This document shows positions 8,976 to 20,109 of a stretch of 64,000 nt of DNA, piece by piece. Position 1 is the stretch's first letter; each line of letters starts with the position of its first letter. The notes under the pieces are model-generated. The model ran no database searches. It was given only the letters and a program-made list of their open reading frames with translations, and was not told the origin of the DNA. The position numbers and the translations under genes were made by a program. This DNA comes from Streptomyces canus (GTDB taxonomy: Bacteria > Actinomycetota > Actinomycetes > Streptomycetales > Streptomycetaceae): the NCBI RefSeq assembly GCF_001514145.1, contig NZ_KQ948665.1:317378-381377 (forward strand), written 5' to 3'.

Positions 8976-10679
8976 ATGGCGAAAGCACCGGTCCAGCGCA
9001 TGTCCCAGTTGATGGCGAAGACGCTGCGCGACGACCCGGCGGACGCCGAGGTCCTCAGCCACAAGTTGCTCGTCCGCGCCGGGTACGTCCGCCGGACCGC
9101 GGCCGGCATCTGGAGCTGGCTGCCGCTCGGCAAGAAGGTGCTGGCCAACGTCGAGCGGATCGTCCGCGAGGAGATGGACGCGATCGGCGCCCAGGAGGTG
9201 CTGCTCCCCGCCATCCTGCCGCGGGAGCCGTACGAGGCGACCGGCCGCTGGGCCGAGTACGGCCCCGAGCTGTTCCGCCTGCAGGACCGCAAGGGCGGCG
9301 ACTACCTCCTCGGCCCGACCCACGAGGAGATCTTCACCCTGCTGGTGAAGGACCAGGCGTCCTCCTACAAGGACCTGCCGGTCATCCTCTACCAGATCCA
9401 GAACAAGTACCGTGACGAGGCCCGCCCGCGGGCAGGCGTCCTGCGCGGCCGTGAGTTCCTGATGAAGGACTCGTACTCCTTCGACACCGAGGACGAGGGC
9501 CTGGCCCGGTCCTACGCCCTGCACCGCCAGGCCTACCAGAAGGTCTTCGAGCGCCTGGGCCTCGACTACCGCATCTGCGCCGCCACCGCCGGCGCGATGG
9601 GCGGCTCCAAGTCGGAGGAGTTCCTCGCCCCCGCAGAAGCCGGCGAGGACACCTTCGCCGACTGCCCGAACTGCGACTTCGCGGCCAACACCGAGGCGAT
9701 CACGTACGAGTTGAAGCCGGTGGACGCGGCCGGCGTCGCCGCTCTCGAGGAGATCCCCACTCCCGACACCCCGACCATCGAGACCCTCGCCGCCCACCTC
9801 GGCGTCGAGGCCTCCGACACCCTCAAGAACCTCCTCGTGAAGGTCGACGGCGAGATCGTGGCCGTCGGCGTCCCCGGCGACCGCGAGGTCGACATGGGCA
9901 AGGTGGAGGCGCACTTCGCGCCCGCCGCCGTGGAGCTGGTGAGCGCCGAGGACTTCGTCGGCCGTCCCGACCTCGTCCGCGGTTACGTCGGTCCGCAGGG
10001 CCTGGGCGAGAAGGTGAAGTACATCGCCGACCCGCGCGTGGCCCCCGGCACCGCCTGGATCACCGGCGCCAACAAGGAGCACACGCACGCGAAGAACGTC
10101 GTCGCGGGCCGTGACTTCGAGGTCGACGAGTACGTCGACGTAGTGGTCGTCCAGGAGGGCGACCCGTGCCCGAAGTGCGGCACCGGCCTCAAGCTGGACC
10201 GCGCCATCGAGATCGGCCACATCTTCCAGCTCGGCCGCAAGTACGCCGACGCCCTCAAGCTCGACGTCCTCGGCCAGAACGGCAAGCCGGTCCGCGTGAC
10301 CATGGGCTCCTACGGCATCGGCGTCTCCCGGGCGGTCGCAGCCCTCGCCGAGCAGACGGCCGACGACAAGGGCCTGTGCTGGCCCGCCGAGGTCGCCCCG
10401 GCCGACGTGCACGTCGTCGCCGCGGGCAAGGCCCTCCAGATCGAACTGGCCCTCGACGTCTCCGAGAAGCTGCGTGAGGCGGGCCTCAGGGTCCTTGTCG
10501 ACGACCGCGCCGGGGTCTCTCCGGGTGTGAAGTTCACCGACTCCGAGCTCATCGGCGTACCCAAGATCCTGGTCGCGGGCCGCCGCTCCGCCGAGGGCGT
10601 CCTGGAGCTCAAGGACCGCCGCAGCGGTGAGCGCGAGGAGCTGACGGTGGACGAGGCGATCGCCCGCCTGACCGCTTGA
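8976..10679 (+). CDS. proS: Prolyl-tRNA synthetase, bacterial type
   Basis: Class II aminoacyl-tRNA synthetase that charges tRNA-Pro in the cytoplasm. Motif 2 is seen as RPRAGVLRGREFLMKD (about residues 151-166), motif 3 near GSYGIGVSR (about 445), and an anticodon-binding domain follows at the C-terminus. Residues about 225-395 form the bacterial insertion (YbaK-like) domain that hydrolyses Ala-tRNA-Pro. The length of 567 residues agrees with the bacterial type (E. coli form 572). ATG 8976 is preceded by CAGGAG at a good distance. It faces the minus-strand group 42 nt beyond its stop. Confidence 0.97.
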   Translation: MAKAPVQRMSQLMAKTLRDDPADAEVLSHKLLVRAGYVRRTAAGIWSWLPLGKKVLANVERIVREEMDAIGAQEVLLPAILPREPYEATGRWAEYGPELFRLQDRKGGDYLLGPTHEEIFTLLVKDQASSYKDLPVILYQIQNKYRDEARPRAGVLRGREFLMKDSYSFDTEDEGLARSYALHRQAYQKVFERLGLDYRICAATAGAMGGSKSEEFLAPAEAGEDTFADCPNCDFAANTEAITYELKPVDAAGVAALEEIPTPDTPTIETLAAHLGVEASDTLKNLLVKVDGEIVAVGVPGDREVDMGKVEAHFAPAAVELVSAEDFVGRPDLVRGYVGPQGLGEKVKYIADPRVAPGTAWITGANKEHTHAKNVVAGRDFEVDEYVDVVVVQEGDPCPKCGTGLKLDRAIEIGHIFQLGRKYADALKLDVLGQNGKPVRVTMGSYGIGVSRAVAALAEQTADDKGLCWPAEVAPADVHVVAAGKALQIELALDVSEKLREAGLRVLVDDRAGVSPGVKFTDSELIGVPKILVAGRRSAEGVLELKDRRSGEREELTVDEAIARLTA

Positions 10680-10681
10680 GC

Positions 10682-10717
10682 GTACGGCGGCGGTCGCACC
10701 GGCGGCCGCCGCCCTAC
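10682..10717. terminator. Bidirectional hairpin between proS and the APH-like gene
   Basis: GTACGGCGGCGG pairs with CCGCCGCCCTAC apart from one mismatch, with a loop of about 12 nt. It occupies almost the whole gap between two convergent genes and could stop transcription from both sides. Confidence 0.5.
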
Positions 10718-10721
10718 GGCC

Positions 10722-11612
10722 TCAGAGCCACCCGGCGAACTCCAGCAGCAACTCGGCATCCTTGGGCCGTCCCACCCGTAGCGCCCGGACCCCCGACTCC
10801 ACGGCTCGGAACAGCGTCCACCCCCGCAACCGTTCCTGATCCACCTCAAGTGACTCCGCGAGCCGCTTGATCCGCCGGCGGGTCGTAGCCGCCCCCGACG
10901 GGGAGGCGATCAGGTCCTCCACCCGGTCCCGCACCAGCCGGGCGAGATCGAACGCACACTCCCCGACGACAGGATCGGGCCCGACAGCGAGCCAGGGCGA
11001 CCGCACACCGGAAAGCACCTTGCTCTGCCGGAACGTCCCGTGCAGCAACCGCTGCTCCGGTGGCGCGGCCAGCAACGACTCCCGCGCATCGAGAGCCGCG
11101 CTCACCAGCCCCGCCACCTCAGCGGAGGCACCCCGCATGACCGCGGCCTGTCGCCCGGTCCGCTCGGCCACCGTCTCGAAGACATGGTCACCCGGCGGCT
11201 CCACCCACAGCCGCCGCAGCGCCCCGGCAGCCTCGAGCAGCGCTTTCGCCTCCGGCAGGGACCGCACGGACACATCCGGATGCAGCCGCTCGAGCAGCAG
11301 CACTCCCTCGGCGGCAAAGGGCTCCAGCAGTTGTACGGCCCCTCGTCCCTCCCAGTGCGCGAGCGCCGCCCGCTCGCTCTCCGGCCGGGCCCGGGCCGGG
11401 GCCAGCTTGAGCACGGCCGGCGTCCCGTCAGCGCGCCGCACGAGCACCACGAGGCTGCTGCGTCCCCCGGGCACCTGAACCCGCTCCACGGTCAACTCGC
11501 GCAACGCGACCGCCTGTTCGGCAGTCTCGGGCAGCCTCTCCACCCAGTCGTCATCGTCCGGCGCGCTCTCGCCGAGCGCCCGCACCAACCGCTGCGGTGG
11601 TTCGAAAGCCAT
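10722..11612 (-). CDS. Streptomycin-6-kinase-like (APH) protein lacking catalytic aspartates
   Basis: The 296-residue protein has the aminoglycoside/hydroxyurea phosphotransferase fold: a nucleotide-binding lobe with the lysine in AVLKL (K69), then LLHGTFRQSKVL at 189-200 and WLAVGPDPVVGE at 207-218. In active family members these blocks read HGDLHxxNVL and AIDPKPVVGD. Here the catalytic Asp is Thr (T193), the Asn is Lys, and the metal-binding Asp is Gly (G211). The rest of both blocks is well kept, so a pseudokinase or binding role is more likely than drug phosphorylation. I start at ATG 11612 (MAFEPPQ); an upstream extension to 11675 has no support. It follows the ferritin-like gene by 28 nt on the same strand. 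Confidence 0.85.
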   Translation of the reverse strand: MAFEPPQRLVRALGESAPDDDDWVERLPETAEQAVALRELTVERVQVPGGRSSLVVLVRRADGTPAVLKLAPARARPESERAALAHWEGRGAVQLLEPFAAEGVLLLERLHPDVSVRSLPEAKALLEAAGALRRLWVEPPGDHVFETVAERTGRQAAVMRGASAEVAGLVSAALDARESLLAAPPEQRLLHGTFRQSKVLSGVRSPWLAVGPDPVVGECAFDLARLVRDRVEDLIASPSGAATTRRRIKRLAESLEVDQERLRGWTLFRAVESGVRALRVGRPKDAELLLEFAGWL

Positions 11613-11640
11613 GCGCGAGTCGTTTCCTTCCAGTACCGGG

Positions 11641-12126
11641 TTACGCCGAGGGAGCCGACGAAGAAGCCGGGCCATAGGCCGAGGACGACATCGTGACCGC
11701 CCGCTCGGCGAGCCCAGGGAAGGCTACGCTCTCGCCGCGCCAGCGCACCGCCCGCACCGCTGCCTCCCGCAGCGCCTCGGCGGCCGTGCTCCGCCGCCCG
11801 CCCTCGGTTGCCCGCACCAGGTCGGAGTACACCCCGGCCACCCGCTCCTCCAGGTCGGCGGCGAGCCGTACCGCCGCTGCCGAGTCCGGCACCGGAAAGG
11901 GCAGCGCGTACGCCGCGGCCGCGGCCACCGGCTTCCCGCCCATGTTCCGCACCTGGCGCACCAGCCCGTCCCGCCGGGCCCGGTGGGCGTCATAGGCGGC
12001 CCGGGCCTCCGCTCGCCGGCCCACACCGATCCGGCCGCCGACGACGCCGTAGCCGTACACGGCCGCGTGCTCGGCGGCCAGCGCCTTCTGGAAGGCCTCC
12101 AGCTCCTTGTCGTCCCCGTCGCTCAC
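11641..12126 (-). CDS. Ferritin-like (DUF4439-type) protein
   Basis: A 161-residue, alanine-rich, helical protein. The first helix, EAFQKALAAEHAAVYGYGV, carries an E..EH arrangement, and later helices contain AHRARRD and ADLEERVAGVYSDL, a pattern typical of ferritin-like four-helix bundles such as DUF4439. Metal binding is not proven. The long open frame extends upstream, but GTG 12126, preceded by GGAGGGGAG, is the right start and overlaps the stop of the lipoprotein gene by 4 nt (GTGA), which implies translational coupling of the two. Confidence 0.82.
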   Translation of the reverse strand: MSDGDDKELEAFQKALAAEHAAVYGYGVVGGRIGVGRRAEARAAYDAHRARRDGLVRQVRNMGGKPVAAAAAYALPFPVPDSAAAVRLAADLEERVAGVYSDLVRATEGGRRSTAAEALREAAVRAVRWRGESVAFPGLAERAVTMSSSAYGPASSSAPSA

Positions 12127-12644
12127 CGGCTCCCCTCCATCAGCAGATACGCGTGCGCCGCACCGGCCGCCGCCACCGAGGCCAGCAGCCGGGCCAGCTC
12201 GCCCGGTACGTCCAGCAGCGCCTTGGCCCGCCGGTCCGCGAGCGCCCGTTCGGCGGCGGCGAGCTGGGCGAGGGCGTCCTTCTCGGTCGTGGGCACCGTG
12301 ACCGAGGGCGAGGGCGAGGCCGGCGACGCGGTGGGCGAGGACGTGGCGACCGTCTCCCCGAACGCCTCCGCATGCCGTACCGCTTCCGCCCGCAAGGGCC
12401 CCACCTGCTCCGCCAGCGCCGGATACGCGGCGAGGACGGCGTCGTACCGTTCGACGATCCCCCGGCTGTCCCGAGCCGCACGCGCGCGTGCCCGCTCGAC
12501 GACGGACGGACTGCCGGCGGTGCCCTCCTCGGTGCTCCCGGTCCCGTCGGAGCAGCCGGCCAGCAGGGCGCCCCCGGCGACCGAGGCGAGCAGGGATCTT
12601 CTGCGCGGCCCCGAAGGGACGTGCGGCGGAGGGGGGTACGGCAC
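12123..12644 (-). CDS. Predicted lipoprotein, possible Tat substrate
   Basis: A 173-residue protein with an N-terminal signal GPRRRSLLASVAGGALLAGC: twin arginines, a hydrophobic core and the lipobox LAGC, whose cysteine would be lipidated. The mature part is Ala/Arg/Glu-rich and helical, with a Ser/Pro-rich insert near residue 95. The start is GTG 12644 with GAGGAC upstream; the frame is open further upstream only because of high GC. It is the first gene of a unit with the ferritin-like protein and shares a 175-nt divergent promoter region with rimP. It has no recognisable enzymatic motif. Confidence 0.8.
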   Translation of the reverse strand: MPYPPPPHVPSGPRRRSLLASVAGGALLAGCSDGTGSTEEGTAGSPSVVERARARAARDSRGIVERYDAVLAAYPALAEQVGPLRAEAVRHAEAFGETVATSSPTASPASPSPSVTVPTTEKDALAQLAAAERALADRRAKALLDVPGELARLLASVAAAGAAHAYLLMEGSR

Positions 12645-12819
12645 GACAGACGTCCTCGGGAAGCTCGTACGAACACACGGGCGGGAGGTCACCCCGCTGG
12701 CGATCACGGTACCCGCGCATCCGAGGTCACCTGGACGGCAACACCCCCTGCGACCGGATACCCTTTCACCAGACACGCGACCTACCCACAACAGCACACG
12801 CGGCCGAGGAGTCACCCGG

Positions 12820-13335
12820 ATGAGCACGACCCAGAGCGAGAGGCTGCGAGAGCTCCTGGAACCGCTCGTCACCTCCCAGGGCCTGGATCTCGAAGAGATC
12901 GCAGTGGACTCCGTAGGACGAAAGCGAGTGCTGCGCGTCGTCGTCGACTCGGACACCGGTGCCGACCTGGACCAGATCGCCGAGGTGAGCCGCGCGCTCT
13001 CGGCGAAGCTCGACGAGAGCGACGCGATGGGTGCGGGGGAGTACACCCTCGAGGTCGGTACCCCCGGCGCTGAGCGCCTCCTCAAGGAGCACCGTCACTA
13101 CGTGCGCTCCGTGGACCGGCTGGTGAAGTTCCAGCTGACCGAGGGCGGCGGCGAACTGGTCGCCAGGATCCTGAAGGTCGACGACGAAGGCCTCGATCTC
13201 GAAGTGCCCGGCGTGAAGGGCCGCAAGGCCACCGCCCGCAGACTCGCCTTCTCCGACGTCGACAAGGCACGCGTGCAGGTCGAGTTCAGCCGCAAGGACA
13301 GCAAGAACGAAAACGAGCAGGAAGAGGAGGCGTAG
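12820..13335 (+). CDS. rimP: Ribosome maturation factor RimP
   Basis: Assists 30S subunit assembly. The 171-residue protein has the N-terminal domain with GLDLEEIAVDS and RVLRVVVDSDTGADLDQIAEVSRAL, then VGTPGAERLLKEHRHY leading into the SH3-like C-terminal domain, all family hallmarks. The tail is acidic (NENEQEEEA). ATG 12820 follows CGAGGAGTC. nusA begins 2 nt after its stop, so it heads the rimP-nusA-ylxR-infB-DUF503-rbfA-truB operon, as in most bacteria. Confidence 0.97.
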   Translation: MSTTQSERLRELLEPLVTSQGLDLEEIAVDSVGRKRVLRVVVDSDTGADLDQIAEVSRALSAKLDESDAMGAGEYTLEVGTPGAERLLKEHRHYVRSVDRLVKFQLTEGGGELVARILKVDDEGLDLEVPGVKGRKATARRLAFSDVDKARVQVEFSRKDSKNENEQEEEA

Positions 13336-13337
13336 CC

Positions 13338-14324
13338 GTGGACATCGACATGAGTGCCCTGCGGGGCTTGGTACGGGAGAAGGAGATCTCCTTCGACCTG
13401 TTGGTCGAGGCGATCGAGTCGGCCCTCCTCATCGCCTACCACCGCACCGAGGGAAGCCGCCGTCACGCGCGCGTGGAGCTCAACCGCGAGAGCGGCCATG
13501 TGACCGTGTGGGCGAAGGAGGACCCCGAGGACCTGGAGGAGGGTCAGGAGGCCCGCGAGTTCGACGACACCCCGTCCGGCTTCGGCCGTATCGCCGCCAC
13601 CACCGCCAAGCAGGTCATCCTGCAGCGGCTGCGCGACGCCGAGGACGACGCGACGCTCGGTGAGTACGCGGGGCGCGAGGGCGACATCGTCATGGGCGTG
13701 GTCCAGCAGGGCCGCGACCCGAAGAACGTGCTCGTCGACATCGGCAAGCTGGAGGCCATCCTGCCGGTGCAGGAGCAGGTCCCCGGTGAGACGTATCCGC
13801 ACGGGATGCGGCTGCGGTCGTACGTCGTACGAGTGGCGAGGGGTGTGCGCGGTCCGTCCGTCACCCTCTCGCGCACGCACCCCAATCTGGTGAAGAAGCT
13901 CTTCGCCCTGGAGGTGCCGGAGATCGCCGACGGGTCCGTCGAGATCGCCGCCATCGCCCGCGAGGCCGGTCACCGCACCAAGATCGCCGTACGGTCCACC
14001 CGTTCGGGCCTGAACGCCAAGGGTGCCTGCATCGGCCCCATGGGCGGCCGTGTGCGCAATGTCATGGGCGAGCTGAACGGTGAGAAGATCGACATCGTCG
14101 ACTGGTCGGACGACCCGGCCGAGATGGTCGCCAACGCGCTGTCGCCGGCCCGGGTGTCCAAGGTCGAGGTCGTGGACATGGCCGCCCGCTCCGCGCGGGT
14201 GACGGTCCCCGACTACCAGCTCTCCCTGGCCATCGGCAAGGAGGGGCAGAACGCCCGGCTCGCGGCCCGGCTCACCGGCTGGCGGATCGACATCCGGCCG
14301 GACACCGAGCAGGCCGGCGAGTAG
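13338..14324 (+). CDS. nusA: Transcription termination/antitermination factor NusA
   Basis: RNA polymerase-associated factor that modulates pausing, termination and antitermination. The N-terminal domain (MDIDMSALRGLVREKEIS...) is followed by an S1 domain around residues 110-180 and two KH domains; GPMGGRVRNVMGEL and AIGKEGQNARLAARLTGWRIDI are the KH signature loops. The length of 328 residues lacks the C-terminal acidic repeats of E. coli NusA, as is normal in actinobacteria. Start GTG 13338, ribosome site GAGGAGG inside the rimP end. Confidence 0.97.
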   Translation: MDIDMSALRGLVREKEISFDLLVEAIESALLIAYHRTEGSRRHARVELNRESGHVTVWAKEDPEDLEEGQEAREFDDTPSGFGRIAATTAKQVILQRLRDAEDDATLGEYAGREGDIVMGVVQQGRDPKNVLVDIGKLEAILPVQEQVPGETYPHGMRLRSYVVRVARGVRGPSVTLSRTHPNLVKKLFALEVPEIADGSVEIAAIAREAGHRTKIAVRSTRSGLNAKGACIGPMGGRVRNVMGELNGEKIDIVDWSDDPAEMVANALSPARVSKVEVVDMAARSARVTVPDYQLSLAIGKEGQNARLAARLTGWRIDIRPDTEQAGE

Positions 14325-14453
14325 CGCCGGCGCGTGGCGTCGGCGGATGGCGCCGGGGAATAGATCCAAGCCGTAGGTGGCTTAGATCACGACAACAACC
14401 GTTCGATCGCTGCCCCCAAGGGGTGAGGTCGGTACGGGGAGGTAGACTTAAGA

Positions 14454-14735
14454 GTGTCTGGCCGGACGCCCGCCCGCGCATGCCCTGAACGCACCTGTGT
14501 GGGTTGCAGGCAGCGAGCGGCCAAGACCGATCTGCTGCGGATCGTGGCGATCGAGGACGCATGCGTCCCTGATCCTCGCGGTACGCTGCCCGGCCGGGGT
14601 GCGTACGTACACCCCGCCCTGGTCTGTCTCGACCAGGCGGTACGCCGCCGGGCGTTCACGAGGGCGTTGCGCGCCCCGGGAGCGCTCGACATAAAGGCGT
14701 TGCGCCAGTACGTCGAGCAGACAGACAGTTGCTGA
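14454..14735 (+). CDS. YlxR-family (DUF448) RNA-binding protein
   Basis: A 93-residue basic protein with the family signatures ERTCVGCRQR (about residues 12-21) and GRGAYVHP. YlxR-type proteins bind nucleic acid; in Bacillus one acts as a regulator. It sits between nusA and infB as in nearly all Gram-positives. Start GTG 14454, preceded by GGGGAGG. The 129-nt gap to nusA contains no strong terminator, so it is probably transcribed with nusA. Confidence 0.93.
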   Translation: MSGRTPARACPERTCVGCRQRAAKTDLLRIVAIEDACVPDPRGTLPGRGAYVHPALVCLDQAVRRRAFTRALRAPGALDIKALRQYVEQTDSC

Positions 14736-14897
14736 GCAGGCAACACCGTAAGAAGCGTCGCGCGGAACCCCCGTGCGGCCCTGGTACCCCGCGAGTTGGA
14801 AGTAGGTCGAGATTGCGATGAGCACTCGATGAGCACGCGATGAGTACGCCCATGAAGTAGCGACGGTCCGGACGCACCCGGACCTAAAAGGAGCGAA

Positions 14898-18044
<3,147 letters not shown>

Positions 18045-18062
18045 CCGTCGTAACACGCGATC

Positions 18063-18101
18063 GGGGCCGGTCGGCGGACGTAATATCCGTCGATCGGCCC
18101 C
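18063..18101 (+). terminator. Hairpin after infB
   Basis: GGGGCCGGTCGGCGGA pairs with TCCGTCGATCGGCCCC over 16 positions including two G-T pairs, with a 7-nt loop CGTAATA. It may attenuate transcription between infB and the downstream DUF503-rbfA-truB genes. Confidence 0.6.
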
Positions 18102-18181
18102 GGCCGTTGCGTGTACGGTTCCCCGTACCGGCGTCCAAGCGCGGCGCCCGTACCCCGAACCGGCGGGACATCCGGACACAC

Positions 18182-18475
18182 ATGTATGTGGGGACTCTGT
18201 CCTTCGACCTGCTCCTCGGTGACGTCCACTCGCTGAAGGAGAAACGCTCTCTCGTCCGTCCGATCGTGGCCGAGCTCCAGCGCAAGTACGCGGTGAGCGC
18301 GGCGGAGACGGGCAACCAGAACCTCCACCGCAGGGCCGAGATCGGGCTCGCGGTGGTCTCCGGGGACACGGGACACCTCACCGACGTGCTGGACCGCTGC
18401 GAGCGGCTGGTTGCCGGGCGGCCCGAGGTGGACCTGCTCTCGGTTCGACGCAGGCTCCACAGCGACGAAGACTGA
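18182..18475 (+). CDS. DUF503 family protein (YlxP-like)
   Basis: A 97-residue protein with the family core MYVGTLSFDLLLGDVHSLKEK, RSLVRPIVAELQRKY and AVSAAETGNQNLHRRAEIGLA. Homologues (YlxP in Bacillus) lie beside rbfA but have no established biochemical role; a ribosome-associated function is inferred from context only. The frame is open upstream to 18107, but ATG 18182 gives the family N-terminus. rbfA follows after 36 nt. Confidence 0.9.
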   Translation: MYVGTLSFDLLLGDVHSLKEKRSLVRPIVAELQRKYAVSAAETGNQNLHRRAEIGLAVVSGDTGHLTDVLDRCERLVAGRPEVDLLSVRRRLHSDED

Positions 18476-18511
18476 AGCAAGCAGCAAGACAGTTACTAAG
18501 GAGACGGACCA

Positions 18512-18964
18512 GTGGCCGACAACGCGCGCGCCAAGAGGCTGGCGGACCTCATCCGAGAGGTGGTGGCCCAGAAGCTGCTGCGCGGGATCAAGGACCCGCG
18601 GCTCGGCTCACACGTCACCATCACGGACACCCGGGTCACGGGTGACCTGCGGGAGGCGACCGTCTTCTACACGGTGTACGGCGGCGACGAGGAGCGGGCG
18701 GCCGCGGCCGCCGGGCTGGAGAGCGCCAAGGGCGTGCTCCGGTCCGCCGTCGGGGCGGCGGCGGGCGTGAAGTTCACCCCGACGCTGACCTTCGTGGCCG
18801 ATGCGCTGCCCGACACCGCCAAGACCATCGACGACCTCCTCGACAAGGCGCGCCAGTCCGACGAGAAGGTGCGCGAAGTCTCGGCCGGCGCCAAGTACGC
18901 CGGCGAAGCCGACCCGTACCGGAAGCCGGGCGACGAGGACGAGACGGACGACGCCGCCGAATGA
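18512..18964 (+). CDS. rbfA: 30S ribosome-binding factor RbfA
   Basis: Binds the 30S subunit and helps late 16S rRNA maturation. The 150-residue protein has the KH-like RbfA fold: RAKRLADLIREVVAQKLL, DPRLGSHVTITDTRVTGDLR and FTPTLTFVADALPDTAKTID are the family blocks. The C-terminal tail is acidic (DEDETDDAAE), typical of actinobacteria. Start GTG 18512 after AAGGAGAC. Its end overlaps the truB start by 4 nt (ATGA). Confidence 0.96.
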   Translation: MADNARAKRLADLIREVVAQKLLRGIKDPRLGSHVTITDTRVTGDLREATVFYTVYGGDEERAAAAAGLESAKGVLRSAVGAAAGVKFTPTLTFVADALPDTAKTIDDLLDKARQSDEKVREVSAGAKYAGEADPYRKPGDEDETDDAAE

Positions 18965-19866
18965 CCCAGAAGACTCCGCCGCCCGACGGCCTTGTCATCG
19001 TCGACAAGCCGTCGGGCTTCACTTCGCACGACGTGGTCGCCAAGATGCGCGGGATCGCCAGGACCCGCCGCGTCGGACACGCCGGCACCCTCGACCCCAT
19101 GGCGACGGGGGTGCTGGTCCTCGGTGTCGAGAAGGCCACCAAGCTCCTCGGGCACCTCGCGCTGACCGAGAAGGAATACCTGGGCACGATCCGGCTCGGC
19201 CAGACGACGCTGACCGACGACGCGGAGGGCGAGATCACGGGGTCGGCAGACGCCTCGAAGGTCACCCGAGAGGCCGTCGACGCCGGGATCGCCAAGCTGA
19301 GCGGCGACATCATGCAGGTGCCGTCCAAGGTCAGCGCCATCAAGATCGACGGCGTGCGCTCGTACAAGCGGGCGCGTGAGGGCGAGGACTTCGAGATCCC
19401 GGCTCGCCCCGTCACCATCTCGTCCTTCGCGGTCCACGACGTCCGGGACGCGGTTGCCGAGGACGGCACGGCCGTTGTGGATCTGGTGGTGTCGGTGGTC
19501 TGCTCGTCCGGCACCTACATCCGGGCCCTCGCCCGCGACTTGGGCGCCGGCCTGGGCGTCGGCGGCCACCTGACGGCTCTGCGCCGCACGCGCGTGGGCC
19601 CGTACAAGCTGGACTCGGCCAAGACCCTCGACCAGCTCCAGCAGGAGCTGACGGTGATGCCGATCGCCGAGGCCGCGACAGCCGCGTTCCCCCGCTGGGA
19701 CGTCGACGACCGCCGGGCCAAGCTGCTCACCAACGGCGTACGGCTCGACATGCCCGACGAGTACACGGGCGCCGGTACGGTGGCCGTCTTCGACCCCGAG
19801 GGCCACTTCCTGGCACTGGTCGAGGAACACAAGGGCAAGGCGAAGAGCCTGGCCGTCTTCGGCTAG
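18961..19866 (+). CDS. truB: tRNA pseudouridine-55 synthase
   Basis: Isomerises U55 in the T-loop of tRNAs. The 301-residue protein contains HAGTLDPMATGVL with the catalytic Asp at residue 45, GLVIVDKPSGFTSHDVV at the N-terminus, KVSAIKIDGVRSYKRAREG, and the C-terminal PUA-like region. Translation is coupled to rbfA through the ATGA overlap. It is the last gene of the ribosome-maturation operon; a strong hairpin follows. Confidence 0.97.
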   Translation: MTQKTPPPDGLVIVDKPSGFTSHDVVAKMRGIARTRRVGHAGTLDPMATGVLVLGVEKATKLLGHLALTEKEYLGTIRLGQTTLTDDAEGEITGSADASKVTREAVDAGIAKLSGDIMQVPSKVSAIKIDGVRSYKRAREGEDFEIPARPVTISSFAVHDVRDAVAEDGTAVVDLVVSVVCSSGTYIRALARDLGAGLGVGGHLTALRRTRVGPYKLDSAKTLDQLQQELTVMPIAEAATAAFPRWDVDDRRAKLLTNGVRLDMPDEYTGAGTVAVFDPEGHFLALVEEHKGKAKSLAVFG

Positions 19867-19883
19867 GCACCGAGGCTGTTTGC

Positions 19884-19924
19884 CCGTGGAGCGGCGATCA
19901 CGGGGTTGTGCCGCCGCTCCACGG
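19884..19924 (+). terminator. Hairpin terminator after truB
   Basis: A perfect 13-bp stem, CCGTGGAGCGGCG / CGCCGCTCCACGG, with a 15-nt loop lies 17 nt after the truB stop. A C-rich run follows. It marks the end of the rimP-truB unit. Confidence 0.7.
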
Positions 19925-20109
19925 TCCCCCCTCGGTTCCCCCACCCCTAGGGTGTATCCGCCCGTCCCCATCCATTCACCCGCGTGGGCAGGCGCTCGGA
20001 GTGAACCGGGGGAGTGGAAGGGGGCGCGTTCACCACACGATCTGTGCCGCCGATCACCGCGCACCTACCGTCGAAAACAGGAACGTGCGTACGGCGGGGA
20101 GGTACGGCC

